A DNA stretch of 64,000 nt from Lentimicrobiaceae bacterium (lineage in GTDB: Bacteria; Bacteroidota; Bacteroidia; Bacteroidales; Lentimicrobiaceae). The DNA is taken from NCBI GenBank assembly GCA_020636745.1, contig JACJXH010000001.1, positions 62,001-126,000 of the forward strand, written 5' to 3'. Shown here piece after piece: positions 33,572 to 41,467 of the stretch (within the stretch, counting starts at the first letter, position 1; each line of letters opens with the position of its first letter). The position numbers were made by a program, and so were the translations under genes. The notes below the pieces were generated by a model. It saw only the letters and a program-made list of their open reading frames with translations, was not told where the DNA came from and ran no database searches.

Positions 33572-33592
33572 TTTTGCTTCGATTCAGCAAAA
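33572..33592 (-). terminator. weak hairpin downstream of tsaC
   Basis: TTTTGCT and AGCAAAA form a 7-bp stem 50 bp past the tsaC stop. Low GC content; a weak terminator at best. Confidence 0.35.
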
Positions 33593-33641
33593 AACAATCG
33601 GATGATTTGATAAAAACAGCTCTATTCCAGGACTGATTTAT

Positions 33642-34217
33642 TTAGTCTCTGATAACCTGATATTCGCCATTTTCGAAAAGTCGCAGAATAGTAGAGGCTT
33701 TGGCCTGAATAAACTGTTCATGGAACATCTGAACGCAATAATCTACCTGATTTTTAACATTTTCAGATATTTTGCTGAACACCAACGGGGTAGGTTCACC
33801 GCTGATATTGGCAGAAGTTGAAATAATAGGACGTTTTAATTCAGCGATTAAGCGCTGACAGAAATCATTTTTTACAATTCTGATGGCAATTGTTTTGTCG
33901 GCAGCTAAAAGGTTTTTAGGGAGATTGTGTGCATTGTCATAAATCACAGTAACGGGTTTGTCAATACTGTTGATTAAATCAAGTGCAATTTCAGGAACTT
34001 TGTCGACATAAGTTTTCAGCATATCAAAGCTGTCAACCAGAATTATCAGACTTTTTGAACTTTCGCGTTGCTTTAATTTATAAATTTTATCAACAGCACG
34101 TTGATTCAGGGCATCACAACCCAAACCCCACACGGTGTCAGTAGGATAAAGGATAATACCTCCATCCTTAAGTGTTTTCAATGTTCTACTGACTTCATTT
34201 TCAAATTCTTCGTTCAT
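33642..34217 (-). CDS. tsaC: L-threonylcarbamoyladenylate synthase
   Basis: Makes threonylcarbamoyl-AMP from threonine, bicarbonate and ATP for the t6A37 modification of ANN-decoding tRNAs. The 191-residue protein has the YrdC-fold motifs GGIILYPTDTVWGLGCDALN, LKQRESSKSLIILV and IRIVKNDFCQRLIAELKRPIISTSANISGEPTP. Its length is the short TsaC form without the Sua5 extension. Its ATG overlaps the glycosyltransferase stop by 4 bp (ATGA), so translation is coupled. Confidence 0.93.
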   Translation of the reverse strand: MNEEFENEVSRTLKTLKDGGIILYPTDTVWGLGCDALNQRAVDKIYKLKQRESSKSLIILVDSFDMLKTYVDKVPEIALDLINSIDKPVTVIYDNAHNLPKNLLAADKTIAIRIVKNDFCQRLIAELKRPIISTSANISGEPTPLVFSKISENVKNQVDYCVQMFHEQFIQAKASTILRLFENGEYQVIRD

Positions 34218-35272
34218 CGTTTTATTCTGTTGAGCAGTTGTTGTGTAGTAATTGATTCAGCGCAATTAAAATGGCCTTCAGGGCATTTTTGCCAGCCATG
34301 GAGGCCGCAAGGCCGGCAATCCAGTTTGTCTTTGGTTTCTATCACCACGGCATTATCTGACACTGGTCCAAATCCGAAAGCTGGCACAGTTGAGCAAAAA
34401 ATGGCTGTTACCGGTGCATTAACCGAAGAAGCCATATGCTGTGGAGCAGAGTCATTTACAAAATTCATCTCAGCCTGCTGCATCAAAGCTGCTGATTGTA
34501 AAAAACTCAGTTCTCCGGCAAGATTATAAATCCTTTTTTCATTGTTTGCCTCCATAATAGATTGACACAAGTCTTTATCATCTTTTGAGCCAAGCAATAT
34601 AACACTTAAACCCTGTGGAATGTTGCTGACAAAATCAATCCATTTATGTATTGGATATTGTTTTGTAAACCACAATGAAGCAGGAGAAATGGTTATATAT
34701 TTTTCTTTGGTCCATTGAAGAACCGATTCTTTTTCATTCTTACCCGGATAAATGGCAGGTTTTATCAGATTCATTTCTTTCATGAAACTTATCAGATGGT
34801 GGTTGCGCTGAATCTCATGCTCGTTACTGCCATTAGCGTTGATGGTATGTATAGCTTTATGGGTAAAGGTAAATGAAAAGGGATTTTTTGAAAACCCTGA
34901 TCGGATTGGTGCGCCGGATAATGCGGTTATAAGGCCTGAGGAGGCAAAGCGTTGCACATTGATAACAGCATTGTAGTGACTGTTTCTGACGGCGCGGATA
35001 ATGCGGAAAAGGTTACGGTATTTGTGATTTTTCTTGTCCCAGCAATGGACTTTGCTTACAAACGGGTGATTCAGGAAGAGATGTTCATATCCTTTTTTTA
35101 CCAGGAAATCAATACAGGTACCTGGAAACGCCTGGTGCAGAGTTTCGGCAAGGGCTGTTGATAGAATTACATCGCCCAATGAAGCGGTTTGAATAATCAG
35201 GATACGCTGAGGTAATGCCGTATGCTTCATATGATGCATTAAGTGAGCTTCTGTGGGTTGTGTATGAGCCAT
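34214..35272 (-). CDS. glycosyltransferase family 9 protein (heptosyltransferase-like)
   Basis: A 352-residue GT9 enzyme expected to add an ADP-heptose-type sugar to the lipopolysaccharide core at the cytoplasmic face. Typical features are RILIIQTASLGDVILSTALAETL near the N-terminus, ISPASLWFTKQYPIHKWIDFV, LLGSKDDKDLCQSI and the C-terminal NFVNDSAPQHMASSVNAPVTAIFCSTVPAFGFGP. The start is ATG 35272; the ATG at 35230 would give a more usual N-terminus. It lies 12 bp after dapD. The exact donor and acceptor are inferred. Confidence 0.85.
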   Translation of the reverse strand: MAHTQPTEAHLMHHMKHTALPQRILIIQTASLGDVILSTALAETLHQAFPGTCIDFLVKKGYEHLFLNHPFVSKVHCWDKKNHKYRNLFRIIRAVRNSHYNAVINVQRFASSGLITALSGAPIRSGFSKNPFSFTFTHKAIHTINANGSNEHEIQRNHHLISFMKEMNLIKPAIYPGKNEKESVLQWTKEKYITISPASLWFTKQYPIHKWIDFVSNIPQGLSVILLGSKDDKDLCQSIMEANNEKRIYNLAGELSFLQSAALMQQAEMNFVNDSAPQHMASSVNAPVTAIFCSTVPAFGFGPVSDNAVVIETKDKLDCRPCGLHGWQKCPEGHFNCAESITTQQLLNRIKR

Positions 35273-35284
35273 TAATCAGAAAAA

Positions 35285-36103
35285 TTATGCCTGTATGCCA
35301 AAATCACGAAGTGCATCATTCAACGATGTTTTCAGATCGGTTGATTCTTTACGTTGCCCGATAATTAATGCACATGAAACCTGATAATCACCAGCAGGGA
35401 AATGTTTTGTATAAGACCCGGGAATAACTACAGACCGCGGAGGAACAAATCCTTTGTATTCAACTGCTTCGCTTTTCGAAACATCAATAATTTTGGTGGA
35501 TTGTGTAATCACAACATTTGCTCCCAATACGGCTTCACGGCCAATGCGAACGCCCTCAACCACAATGCAACGGGAGCCAATAAAACAACCGTCTTCAATG
35601 ATGACAGGCGCTGCCTGAACAGGTTCAAGCACTCCGCCAATGCCAACACCGCCCGAAAGGTGAACATTTTTGCCAATCTGGGCGCATGAACCTACGGTTG
35701 CCCAAGTGTCAACCATCGTATGACTGTCAACGTAAGCCCCTATGTTTACATAACCAGGCATCAAAATTACGCCCGGTGCAAGATAGGAACCATATCTGGC
35801 AATGGCGTGAGGAACAACCCTGACACCAAGGTTGCTGTAGTGATGTTTTAATGGAATTTTATCATGAAATTCAAGCGGGCCTGATTCTGTTACTTCCATT
35901 TGCATGATGGGGAAATACAAAATGACCGCTTTTTTAACCCATTCATTTACAGTCCAATGTTCGCCTTTAGGTTCAGCTACGCGTATTTCTCCGGCATCCA
36001 GCTGTTTTATTACTTCTTTGATAGCTTCGCAGGTTCTGACTTCTTTCAGAAGTTCGCGGTTGTTCCATGCTGCTTCTATAATGTTTTCTAAACTTTCGGT
36101 CAT
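35285..36103 (-). CDS. dapD: 2,3,4,5-tetrahydropyridine-2,6-dicarboxylate N-succinyltransferase
   Basis: Catalyses the succinylation step of the diaminopimelate/lysine pathway. The 272-residue protein is a left-handed beta-helix trimer type, with hexapeptide repeats (for example PGVILMPGYVNIGAYVDSHTMVDTWATVG) and the DapD-specific ESGPLEFHDKIPLKH segment and HLSGGVGIGGVLEPVQAAP. It is the first gene of the dapD-GT9-tsaC operon, with a predicted -7 element at 36127-36134. The lysine/DAP pathway is interesting beside the lysine-degradation genes at the window end. Confidence 0.95.
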   Translation of the reverse strand: MTESLENIIEAAWNNRELLKEVRTCEAIKEVIKQLDAGEIRVAEPKGEHWTVNEWVKKAVILYFPIMQMEVTESGPLEFHDKIPLKHHYSNLGVRVVPHAIARYGSYLAPGVILMPGYVNIGAYVDSHTMVDTWATVGSCAQIGKNVHLSGGVGIGGVLEPVQAAPVIIEDGCFIGSRCIVVEGVRIGREAVLGANVVITQSTKIIDVSKSEAVEYKGFVPPRSVVIPGSYTKHFPAGDYQVSCALIIGQRKESTDLKTSLNDALRDFGIQA

Positions 36104-36126
36104 TGTCGTAGGATTATGCAGAGTGT

Positions 36127-36134
36127 CAAAATTA
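36127..36134 (-). promoter_or_regulatory. predicted -7 element of dapD
   Basis: TAATTTTG on the minus strand fits TAnnTTTG, 24 bp before the dapD ATG. Confidence 0.55.
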
Positions 36135-36165
36135 TAGATTTTTTCAACCGTTTGCGCTTAATTTG

Positions 36166-36173
36166 TAATTTTG
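36166..36173 (+). promoter_or_regulatory. predicted -7 element of ruvX
   Basis: TAATTTTG on the plus strand, 21 bp before the ruvX ATG; it mirrors the dapD element 31 bp away. Confidence 0.55.
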
Positions 36174-36193
36174 CACACTCAAACTTATTGTAA

Positions 36194-36622
36194 ATGGGAA
36201 GGATTCTGGCGATTGATTATGGACAAAAGCGGGTAGGACTGGCTGTTACTGATGTAGATCAGATTATTGCTTCTCCTCTTACAACCGTACATTCAAAGGA
36301 TATTATAAGCTTCCTGAAAAATTACATCAAGTCTGAAAATGTGGAGTTGTTTGTGGTTGGAGAACCCCGCCAGATGAACAATACGGCATCTGAATCGGTT
36401 AAATATATTGATCCTTTTGTACGCCTTTTAGCTAAGGAATTTCCCGAAATAAAAGTGGTGCGTATTGATGAACGATTTACTTCTAAGATAGCCCAGCAGG
36501 TTATTTTAAACTCCGGACTTAAAAAAAAGGACAGGCAGAATAAATCACTTGTCGATACCATCAGTGCGGCTGTTATACTTCAGTCATATCTTGAAATGAG
36601 GTCATTCGGGTTACCTTCCTGA
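36194..36622 (+). CDS. ruvX: Holliday junction resolvase-like RuvX/YqgF
   Basis: A 142-residue RNase H-fold protein of the YqgF/RuvX family, with roles in 16S rRNA 5' processing and possibly recombination. The opening is MGRILAIDYGQKRVGLAVTD with the first acidic residue at D7, then VVGEPRQMNNTASES and RIDERFTSKIAQQVI, followed by the final Asp in SLVDTISAAVILQSYL. Length is normal. It is divergent from dapD and leads the run ruvX-def-lipoprotein. Confidence 0.93.
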   Translation: MGRILAIDYGQKRVGLAVTDVDQIIASPLTTVHSKDIISFLKNYIKSENVELFVVGEPRQMNNTASESVKYIDPFVRLLAKEFPEIKVVRIDERFTSKIAQQVILNSGLKKKDRQNKSLVDTISAAVILQSYLEMRSFGLPS

Positions 36623-36681
36623 TGTATGAAATTAAAATTGTGAATTGAAGATTTTTTTTAAACAATATAATCAAGTTTAGC

Positions 36682-37257
36682 ATGATTTTACCAGTTGTTG
36701 CCTTTGGCCACCCCAATTTAAGAAAAGTTGCAGTGGATATTGATAAAGATTATCCCGGCCTTGAGCAGTTCATTGCCGACATGTTTGAAACGATGTATGC
36801 TTCAAATGGGGTTGGATTGGCTGCTCCGCAGGTAAACAGAAGTATTCGTTTGTTTGTTATTGATGCCACTCCTTATGCAGAGGATTTTCCTGGTGAAACT
36901 GAGTTGAAAAAGGTTTTTATCAATGCCCGTATTATTGAAGAAGCCGGAGAAGAGTGGGCTTTTAACGAAGGATGCCTTAGCATTCCTGAAATCCGTGAAG
37001 ATGTGATGCGCAAACCCGAATTGCGTATTCAATATTATGATGAGAATTTTGTTTTTCATGATGAAAGAAAATCGGGCGTGCTGGCCAGGGTAATTCAGCA
37101 TGAATACGACCACCTTGATGGTATTTTATTTGTTGATTTGATTAATCCGCTTCGCAAAATTATGCTGAAACGCAAATTAAACGATATAACAAAAGGGCTG
37201 GTTAAAACAGACTATAAAATGATTTTTCCAATGGCTAAGAAAAAGCCGGCTTTCTGA
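36682..37257 (+). CDS. def: peptide deformylase
   Basis: Removes the formyl group from the N-terminal methionine of nascent proteins; an Fe(II) enzyme. All three motifs are intact: GVGLAAPQ at residues 43-50, EGCLS near 96-100 with the metal-ligand Cys98, and HEYDH near 140-144 supplying two His ligands and the catalytic Glu. The length of 191 residues is normal. It follows ruvX by 59 bp. A lipoprotein gene follows by 24 bp. Confidence 0.96.
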   Translation: MILPVVAFGHPNLRKVAVDIDKDYPGLEQFIADMFETMYASNGVGLAAPQVNRSIRLFVIDATPYAEDFPGETELKKVFINARIIEEAGEEWAFNEGCLSIPEIREDVMRKPELRIQYYDENFVFHDERKSGVLARVIQHEYDHLDGILFVDLINPLRKIMLKRKLNDITKGLVKTDYKMIFPMAKKKPAF

Positions 37258-37281
37258 ATTTTCTCTTTAAACTAATTGACT

Positions 37282-37821
37282 ATGCGGAGTACTCTTAAAC
37301 TCATGCTTTTTATCGCAATCGTGGCGATATCGGTTTCTTGTGCCTCAAAACGCGATAAAGAAATCAATAACATTACAAAAATTGAAAAGCAACTTGAAAA
37401 TGAAGGAGCAAAGCCCGACCCTGCGAAACTAACAGCTTTGCTTGATGCTTATGTGGCTTTTGTCGATAACAACAGCCAGGACTCATCGGCCCCGGCATAC
37501 CTTTATAAAGCAGTGAACCTTTGTGTGGGCATGGGCAATGGTGATAAAGCCATGGAATTGATTGACCGGACAATCAATGATTTTCAAAAAAGTGAGTATC
37601 TGCCTGAAACTGTCTTTTTAAAGGCTTATGTATATGAAAATTTGCTCAGTAATCTCGGGCAGGCTTCGGAAGTATATCATGATTTTCTGAAAAAATATCC
37701 CGAACATGATTTAGCCGATGATGCTGAAGCAGCACTTAAATATTTGGGCATGTCGCCCGAAGAATTGGTGAAAGAGTTTGAGGCAAACGCGGCGAAGCAG
37801 GCTGCAGCCTCACAACAGTAA
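37282..37821 (+). CDS. TPR-like lipoprotein
   Basis: A 179-residue lipoprotein: hydrophobic signal then a lipobox S-V-S-C with C20 as the acylated residue (first codon ATG 37282; the upstream TTG is not used). The mature part has TPR-like helices, e.g. YLYKAVNLCVGMGNGDKAMELIDRTINDF and YHDFLKKYPEHDLADDAEAALKYLG, as in outer-membrane assembly scaffolds. The partner is unknown. It is the third gene after ruvX-def and converges on cdaA, only 3 bp away. Confidence 0.8.
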   Translation: MRSTLKLMLFIAIVAISVSCASKRDKEINNITKIEKQLENEGAKPDPAKLTALLDAYVAFVDNNSQDSSAPAYLYKAVNLCVGMGNGDKAMELIDRTINDFQKSEYLPETVFLKAYVYENLLSNLGQASEVYHDFLKKYPEHDLADDAEAALKYLGMSPEELVKEFEANAAKQAAASQQ

Positions 37822-37824
37822 CCG

Positions 37825-38625
37825 CTATTTTTCAAGGTTAAACTCTTCCTCGAGAAGAGTTTTTAATCTTGAAGGCTGAATGTTCAGATTTAGTTCACCG
37901 CCTTTGCACCACGAAATTTTTCCGGTTTGTTCGGAAACAACAATCGCCACTGCGTCTGATTTTTCAGTAATTCCTATGGCAGAGCGATGCCTGAGTCCTA
38001 TATGGGCAGGCAAATCAGCTTTTTTTGATACAGGCAAAATGCAACTGGCAGCTTTTATTTTGTTGTTCATAATGACCATGGCTCCATCATGAAGCGGTGA
38101 ATTTTTGTAAAAGATATTGATAATGAGTTGTTCTGAGATACGGGCATCGGTAATTTCACCGGTATTGATATACTCTTCCAAATCATTGATTTTACCAAGG
38201 ACAATGAGTGCACCGGTTTTTGACAATGCCATTTTATGACATGCCTGAACTATCGGGTCAATACTCAGAGATTCGTCATTGTTGTAGTGGATTTTCCAGA
38301 ACAGAAACCGCCGGTGGTTTTTCCTGATAAAGGTTGGGGTGCCAAGTAAAAGCAGAAATTTTCTGATTTCGGGCTGGAAGACAACAATTAGAGCTATAAA
38401 ACCTACACTGATAAATGCGCCAAGTATTTCGGTGAGCAATTCCATCTCAAGAATTCTGACTAACCGCCATACCAGAAATACAGCAACAATGCCCAGCAAA
38501 ATATTAATAGCAGCAGTTCCCTTTACCAGATTGTAAAGTTCATACAGCATGAAAGCCACCAGTAATATATCGATTACATCGAGTAAGCGGAAACCTATAA
38601 AAAATGGAATAACAAGTTCTGGCAT
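37825..38625 (-). CDS. cdaA: diadenylate cyclase
   Basis: Makes the second messenger c-di-AMP from two ATP. The 266-residue protein has three N-terminal membrane segments (about 10-95) and a DAC domain with the active-site pair SPLHDGAMVI and GLRHRSAIGI, the canonical DGA and RHR motifs. The start is ATG 38625, since a predicted -7 element at 38644-38651 excludes the TTG at 38646. The usual partners CdaR and GlmM are not adjacent. It lies downstream of folP on the same strand, with a 194-bp gap holding its own promoter. Confidence 0.93.
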   Translation of the reverse strand: MPELVIPFFIGFRLLDVIDILLVAFMLYELYNLVKGTAAINILLGIVAVFLVWRLVRILEMELLTEILGAFISVGFIALIVVFQPEIRKFLLLLGTPTFIRKNHRRFLFWKIHYNNDESLSIDPIVQACHKMALSKTGALIVLGKINDLEEYINTGEITDARISEQLIINIFYKNSPLHDGAMVIMNNKIKAASCILPVSKKADLPAHIGLRHRSAIGITEKSDAVAIVVSEQTGKISWCKGGELNLNIQPSRLKTLLEEEFNLEK

Positions 38626-38643
38626 TGAAGGACGGCTTTTTTG

Positions 38644-38651
38644 CAAATTTA
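38644..38651 (-). promoter_or_regulatory. predicted -7 element of cdaA
   Basis: TAAATTTG on the minus strand fits TAnnTTTG, 19 bp before ATG 38625. Confidence 0.5.
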
Positions 38652-38819
38652 GAATTAAGTGGCGACTGTTATAACAATTCTGCCTTATTTTTATTTTCTT
38701 CTGGTTATTGGCTTCAGCGTTTTGCCTGCATTGTAAAACTTTGTCAATTCAGTAAACGACTTGCAGAAAATCATGTCAGGATTATTGTAACAGTTTGTGG
38801 GCTAGACAAATTGCTGTAT

Positions 38820-39710
38820 TTATGATTGCAGTAAATATTCTTTTACAAGTTTGATGGCTTCCATTGCCGGCTTTACATCGTGAACGCGTAAAATTTTCGC
38901 TCCTTTCATTAATGAAATTGTATTCAGTACCGTGGTTCCGTTCAATGCTTCAGAAGGAGCTGTTCCAATCACCCTGTTTATCATTGATTTTCTTGAAATG
39001 CCTGAGAGTAAGGGAAGGCCGAAAGAGCCGAATGCATCAAGGTTATTCATGATTTTATAATTATCAGCAAGTGTTTTTCCAAAACCAAAGCCGGGATCAA
39101 TAATAATGTTATGTTTTCCAAGCTGATTTAATGCCAATATCCTTTCGGAAAAAAACTCCCTTATTTCACTAACCACATCAGAATATTCAGGGTTGGTTTG
39201 CATTGTTTCCGGCGTTCCCTTGATGTGCATAAGCACGTAAGCAGCCTCTGTTTTTGCAACAGTGCTGAACATGGCCTTATCTAAAGTTCCTCCCGAGATG
39301 TCATTGATAATGCCGGCTCCTGCGTTGTATGATGCGAGGGCTATATTGGCCCTGAATGTGTCTACAGAGATGATTATTTCGGGAAATGCTTTTACAATGG
39401 CCTCTAAAGCGGGCATTAATCTGTTTTTTTCCTCCTCTTCACTCACAGTTTGGGCGCCGGGTCTGGTAGATGCCGCGCCGAGGTCGAGAATGGAAGCTCC
39501 TTCATCAATCATCTCTGCTGCTTTACGAAGAAGTTCATCGGGTTTATTATGCCGGCTTCCGGCGTAAAACGAATCTGGAGTAAGATTCAGAATCCCCATA
39601 ATACGGGGTTGTGAAAGATCGAGCTGTTTACTTCCACAGGAAATTAGACAGGTTTGTGAAAAATCCATACCTTTATCGGGCAAACCGGCAGTAAATGCCA
39701 TGGGTTTCAT
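38820..39710 (-). CDS. folP: dihydropteroate synthase
   Basis: Joins p-aminobenzoate to 6-hydroxymethyl-dihydropterin pyrophosphate in folate synthesis; the sulfonamide target. The 296-residue protein has IMGILNLTPDSFYAGSRHN (pterin/pABA loop 1), ILDLGAASTRPGAQTV, GAGIINDISGGT, IIIDPGFGFGKTLADNY and LPLLSGISRKSMI. The N-terminal 36 residues precede the TIM barrel. The start is ATG 39710. It is divergent from the DUF1599 gene over a 33-bp AT-rich gap. Confidence 0.95.
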   Translation of the reverse strand: MKPMAFTAGLPDKGMDFSQTCLISCGSKQLDLSQPRIMGILNLTPDSFYAGSRHNKPDELLRKAAEMIDEGASILDLGAASTRPGAQTVSEEEEKNRLMPALEAIVKAFPEIIISVDTFRANIALASYNAGAGIINDISGGTLDKAMFSTVAKTEAAYVLMHIKGTPETMQTNPEYSDVVSEIREFFSERILALNQLGKHNIIIDPGFGFGKTLADNYKIMNNLDAFGSFGLPLLSGISRKSMINRVIGTAPSEALNGTTVLNTISLMKGAKILRVHDVKPAMEAIKLVKEYLLQS

Positions 39711-39743
39711 TTTTGTTTTTAATTAATTAATAATTAATTGTTT

Positions 39744-40307
39744 ATGACGTCTGATACCTCCGGACAATTTGATGCAGCAGTTACAGCCTGCAAAGATATA
39801 TTTTTAACCAAAATGAAAGATTACGGTACTGCCTGGCGTGTATTGCGACCTGAATCTCTTACCGATCAGATTTACATTAAAGCAAATCGTATAAGAAGTA
39901 TTCAGGGCAAAGGTACGCATCTTGTTATTGAAGATGAATGGCCCGAATTTATTGGTATCATAAATTATGCAGTTATTGCTTTAATACAACTTGAACTGGG
40001 CAATAGCGATGAACTGAACATGGATCCTGCCGAAGTTGAAAGGCTTTATGATAAGTATATTTTTGCTGCCAAAGGCCTGATGATGGATAAAAATCATGAT
40101 TATGATGAAGCCTGGAGAAATATGAGGGTGAGCTCACTCACCGACATTATTCTGATGAAATTGCTCAGGGTGAAACAAATTGAAGATAACAAGGGCGAAA
40201 CCTTTATTTCGGAAGGCGTGGATGCGAATTATTTTGATATGATTAATTATGCTGTCTTTGCCCTCATTAAATTAACTGAGCAAAAATCAAAATTAGCTGA
40301 GAATTAA
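39744..40307 (+). CDS. DUF1599 protein with two internal repeats
   Basis: A 187-residue cytosolic protein made of two copies of a helical unit. Repeat 1 holds KMKDYGTAWRVLRPESLTDQI and repeat 2 KNHDYDEAWRNMRVSSLTDII, each followed by a helix ending NYAVxALI. The DUF1599 family has been linked to nucleotide modification by its name in databases (moderate certainty). No DNA modification genes are near. It starts the plus-strand run toward tpiA. The start is ATG 39744. Confidence 0.82.
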   Translation: MTSDTSGQFDAAVTACKDIFLTKMKDYGTAWRVLRPESLTDQIYIKANRIRSIQGKGTHLVIEDEWPEFIGIINYAVIALIQLELGNSDELNMDPAEVERLYDKYIFAAKGLMMDKNHDYDEAWRNMRVSSLTDIILMKLLRVKQIEDNKGETFISEGVDANYFDMINYAVFALIKLTEQKSKLAEN

Positions 40308-40325
40308 TTATTAATCTGGTTAACT

Positions 40326-41462
40326 ATGAAGCTTCGGGGCACTCAAATAATACATATATTTTCTCGCCTGCTGGTTGGGCTTGTTTTCATTTTTTCGGGA
40401 TTTGTCAAAGGTATTGATCCGCTTGGGACAGCTTACAGGCTTGAAGATTACTTTATTGCCTGGGATGCTCAGTTTATGATGCCTCTCGCTCTTACTTTGT
40501 CTGTTTTACTTTGCACAATGGAGTTTGTGCTGGGCGTAGTTGTTTTACTTAACCTGAAACCCAAAACAAATGCCTGGATTTTATTGGTGGTCATGTCTTT
40601 TTTTACTTTGCTTACCCTGAATGATGCCATTTACAATCCAGTTCCCGATTGTGGTTGTTTTGGTGACGCCATAAAACTCACAAATTGGCAAACTTTTTAT
40701 AAAAATGTGGTGCTCATGGTATTTGCACTCATTTTATTCGGGATGCGTAAAAAAGCCAATGATAAAGCTGGAAATATTGTTGCTTATGGCACAGCATCTA
40801 TGGTTGCTTTGCTTTTTATCTCACTCAGCATATATTGTTACAGGCATTTGCCTGTTATTGATTTTATGGATTGGAAAACAGGCAACAAAATGTATGTTGA
40901 AAATCCTCAGCCGGTTAAGTATTACCTGATATATCGCAACAAGGAAAGTGGCGAAACACGTGAGTATTTATCGCCCGATTATCCATACAACGATTCTGTT
41001 TGGATGACCCAATGGGAGTATGTTGATACCCGGATTGAAGATCCCAATTCCTTTAAAGGGCATGATTTGCAAATTATTGATTCATTAGGTTCTGATCTTA
41101 CCGATGTCATTATACGCAATCCTGATTATCAGTTTATTCTGGTCGCCTGGGATTTAGAAAGCGCAAATCAAAAAAGTCTGTCAGATGTAAATGTGTTGGC
41201 TCAAAAGGCCGAAGCTGCAGGGCTGGGTTTTGTGGCTCTCACCAGCACATTGCCTGCAGCTGTTAATGCCTTAAGCTTACAGTTAAATCTGCAGTATGAT
41301 TTTTATCAGGCTGATGACATCACCCTTAAAACTATGGTGAGAGCTAATCCCGGCCTGTTGTTGCTGAAGAATGGCATTGTGATTGATAAATGGCATTACA
41401 ATGACTTCCCTGATTATGAGTCGTTTGAAAGCAGATATCTCGTCAATTCAAAAGACAAATAA
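40326..41462 (+). CDS. DoxX/MauE-like membrane protein with thioredoxin-like C-terminus
   Basis: A 378-residue protein of a Bacteroidota DoxX-like group (BT_3928 type). The first half has four membrane segments with the motif VPDCGCFGDAIKLTNWQTFYKN, as in MauE/DoxX proteins. The second half has the shape of a thioredoxin-like domain (YQFILVAWDLESANQKSLSDVNVLAQKAEAAG, later NPGLLLLKNGIVIDKW) but no CxxC pair, so it is probably a binding or scaffold domain, not a thiol oxidoreductase. It may deal with respiratory or redox maturation at the membrane (inference). It is 18 bp after the DUF1599 gene. Confidence 0.82.
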   Translation: MKLRGTQIIHIFSRLLVGLVFIFSGFVKGIDPLGTAYRLEDYFIAWDAQFMMPLALTLSVLLCTMEFVLGVVVLLNLKPKTNAWILLVVMSFFTLLTLNDAIYNPVPDCGCFGDAIKLTNWQTFYKNVVLMVFALILFGMRKKANDKAGNIVAYGTASMVALLFISLSIYCYRHLPVIDFMDWKTGNKMYVENPQPVKYYLIYRNKESGETREYLSPDYPYNDSVWMTQWEYVDTRIEDPNSFKGHDLQIIDSLGSDLTDVIIRNPDYQFILVAWDLESANQKSLSDVNVLAQKAEAAGLGFVALTSTLPAAVNALSLQLNLQYDFYQADDITLKTMVRANPGLLLLKNGIVIDKWHYNDFPDYESFESRYLVNSKDK

Positions 41463-41467
41463 TTTGT

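Noticed and set aside
39711..39743. AT-rich near-palindrome AATTAATTAATAATTAATT between folP and the DUF1599 gene
   Set aside because: Simple AT-repeat composition with mismatches at the centre; not enough to call an operator.
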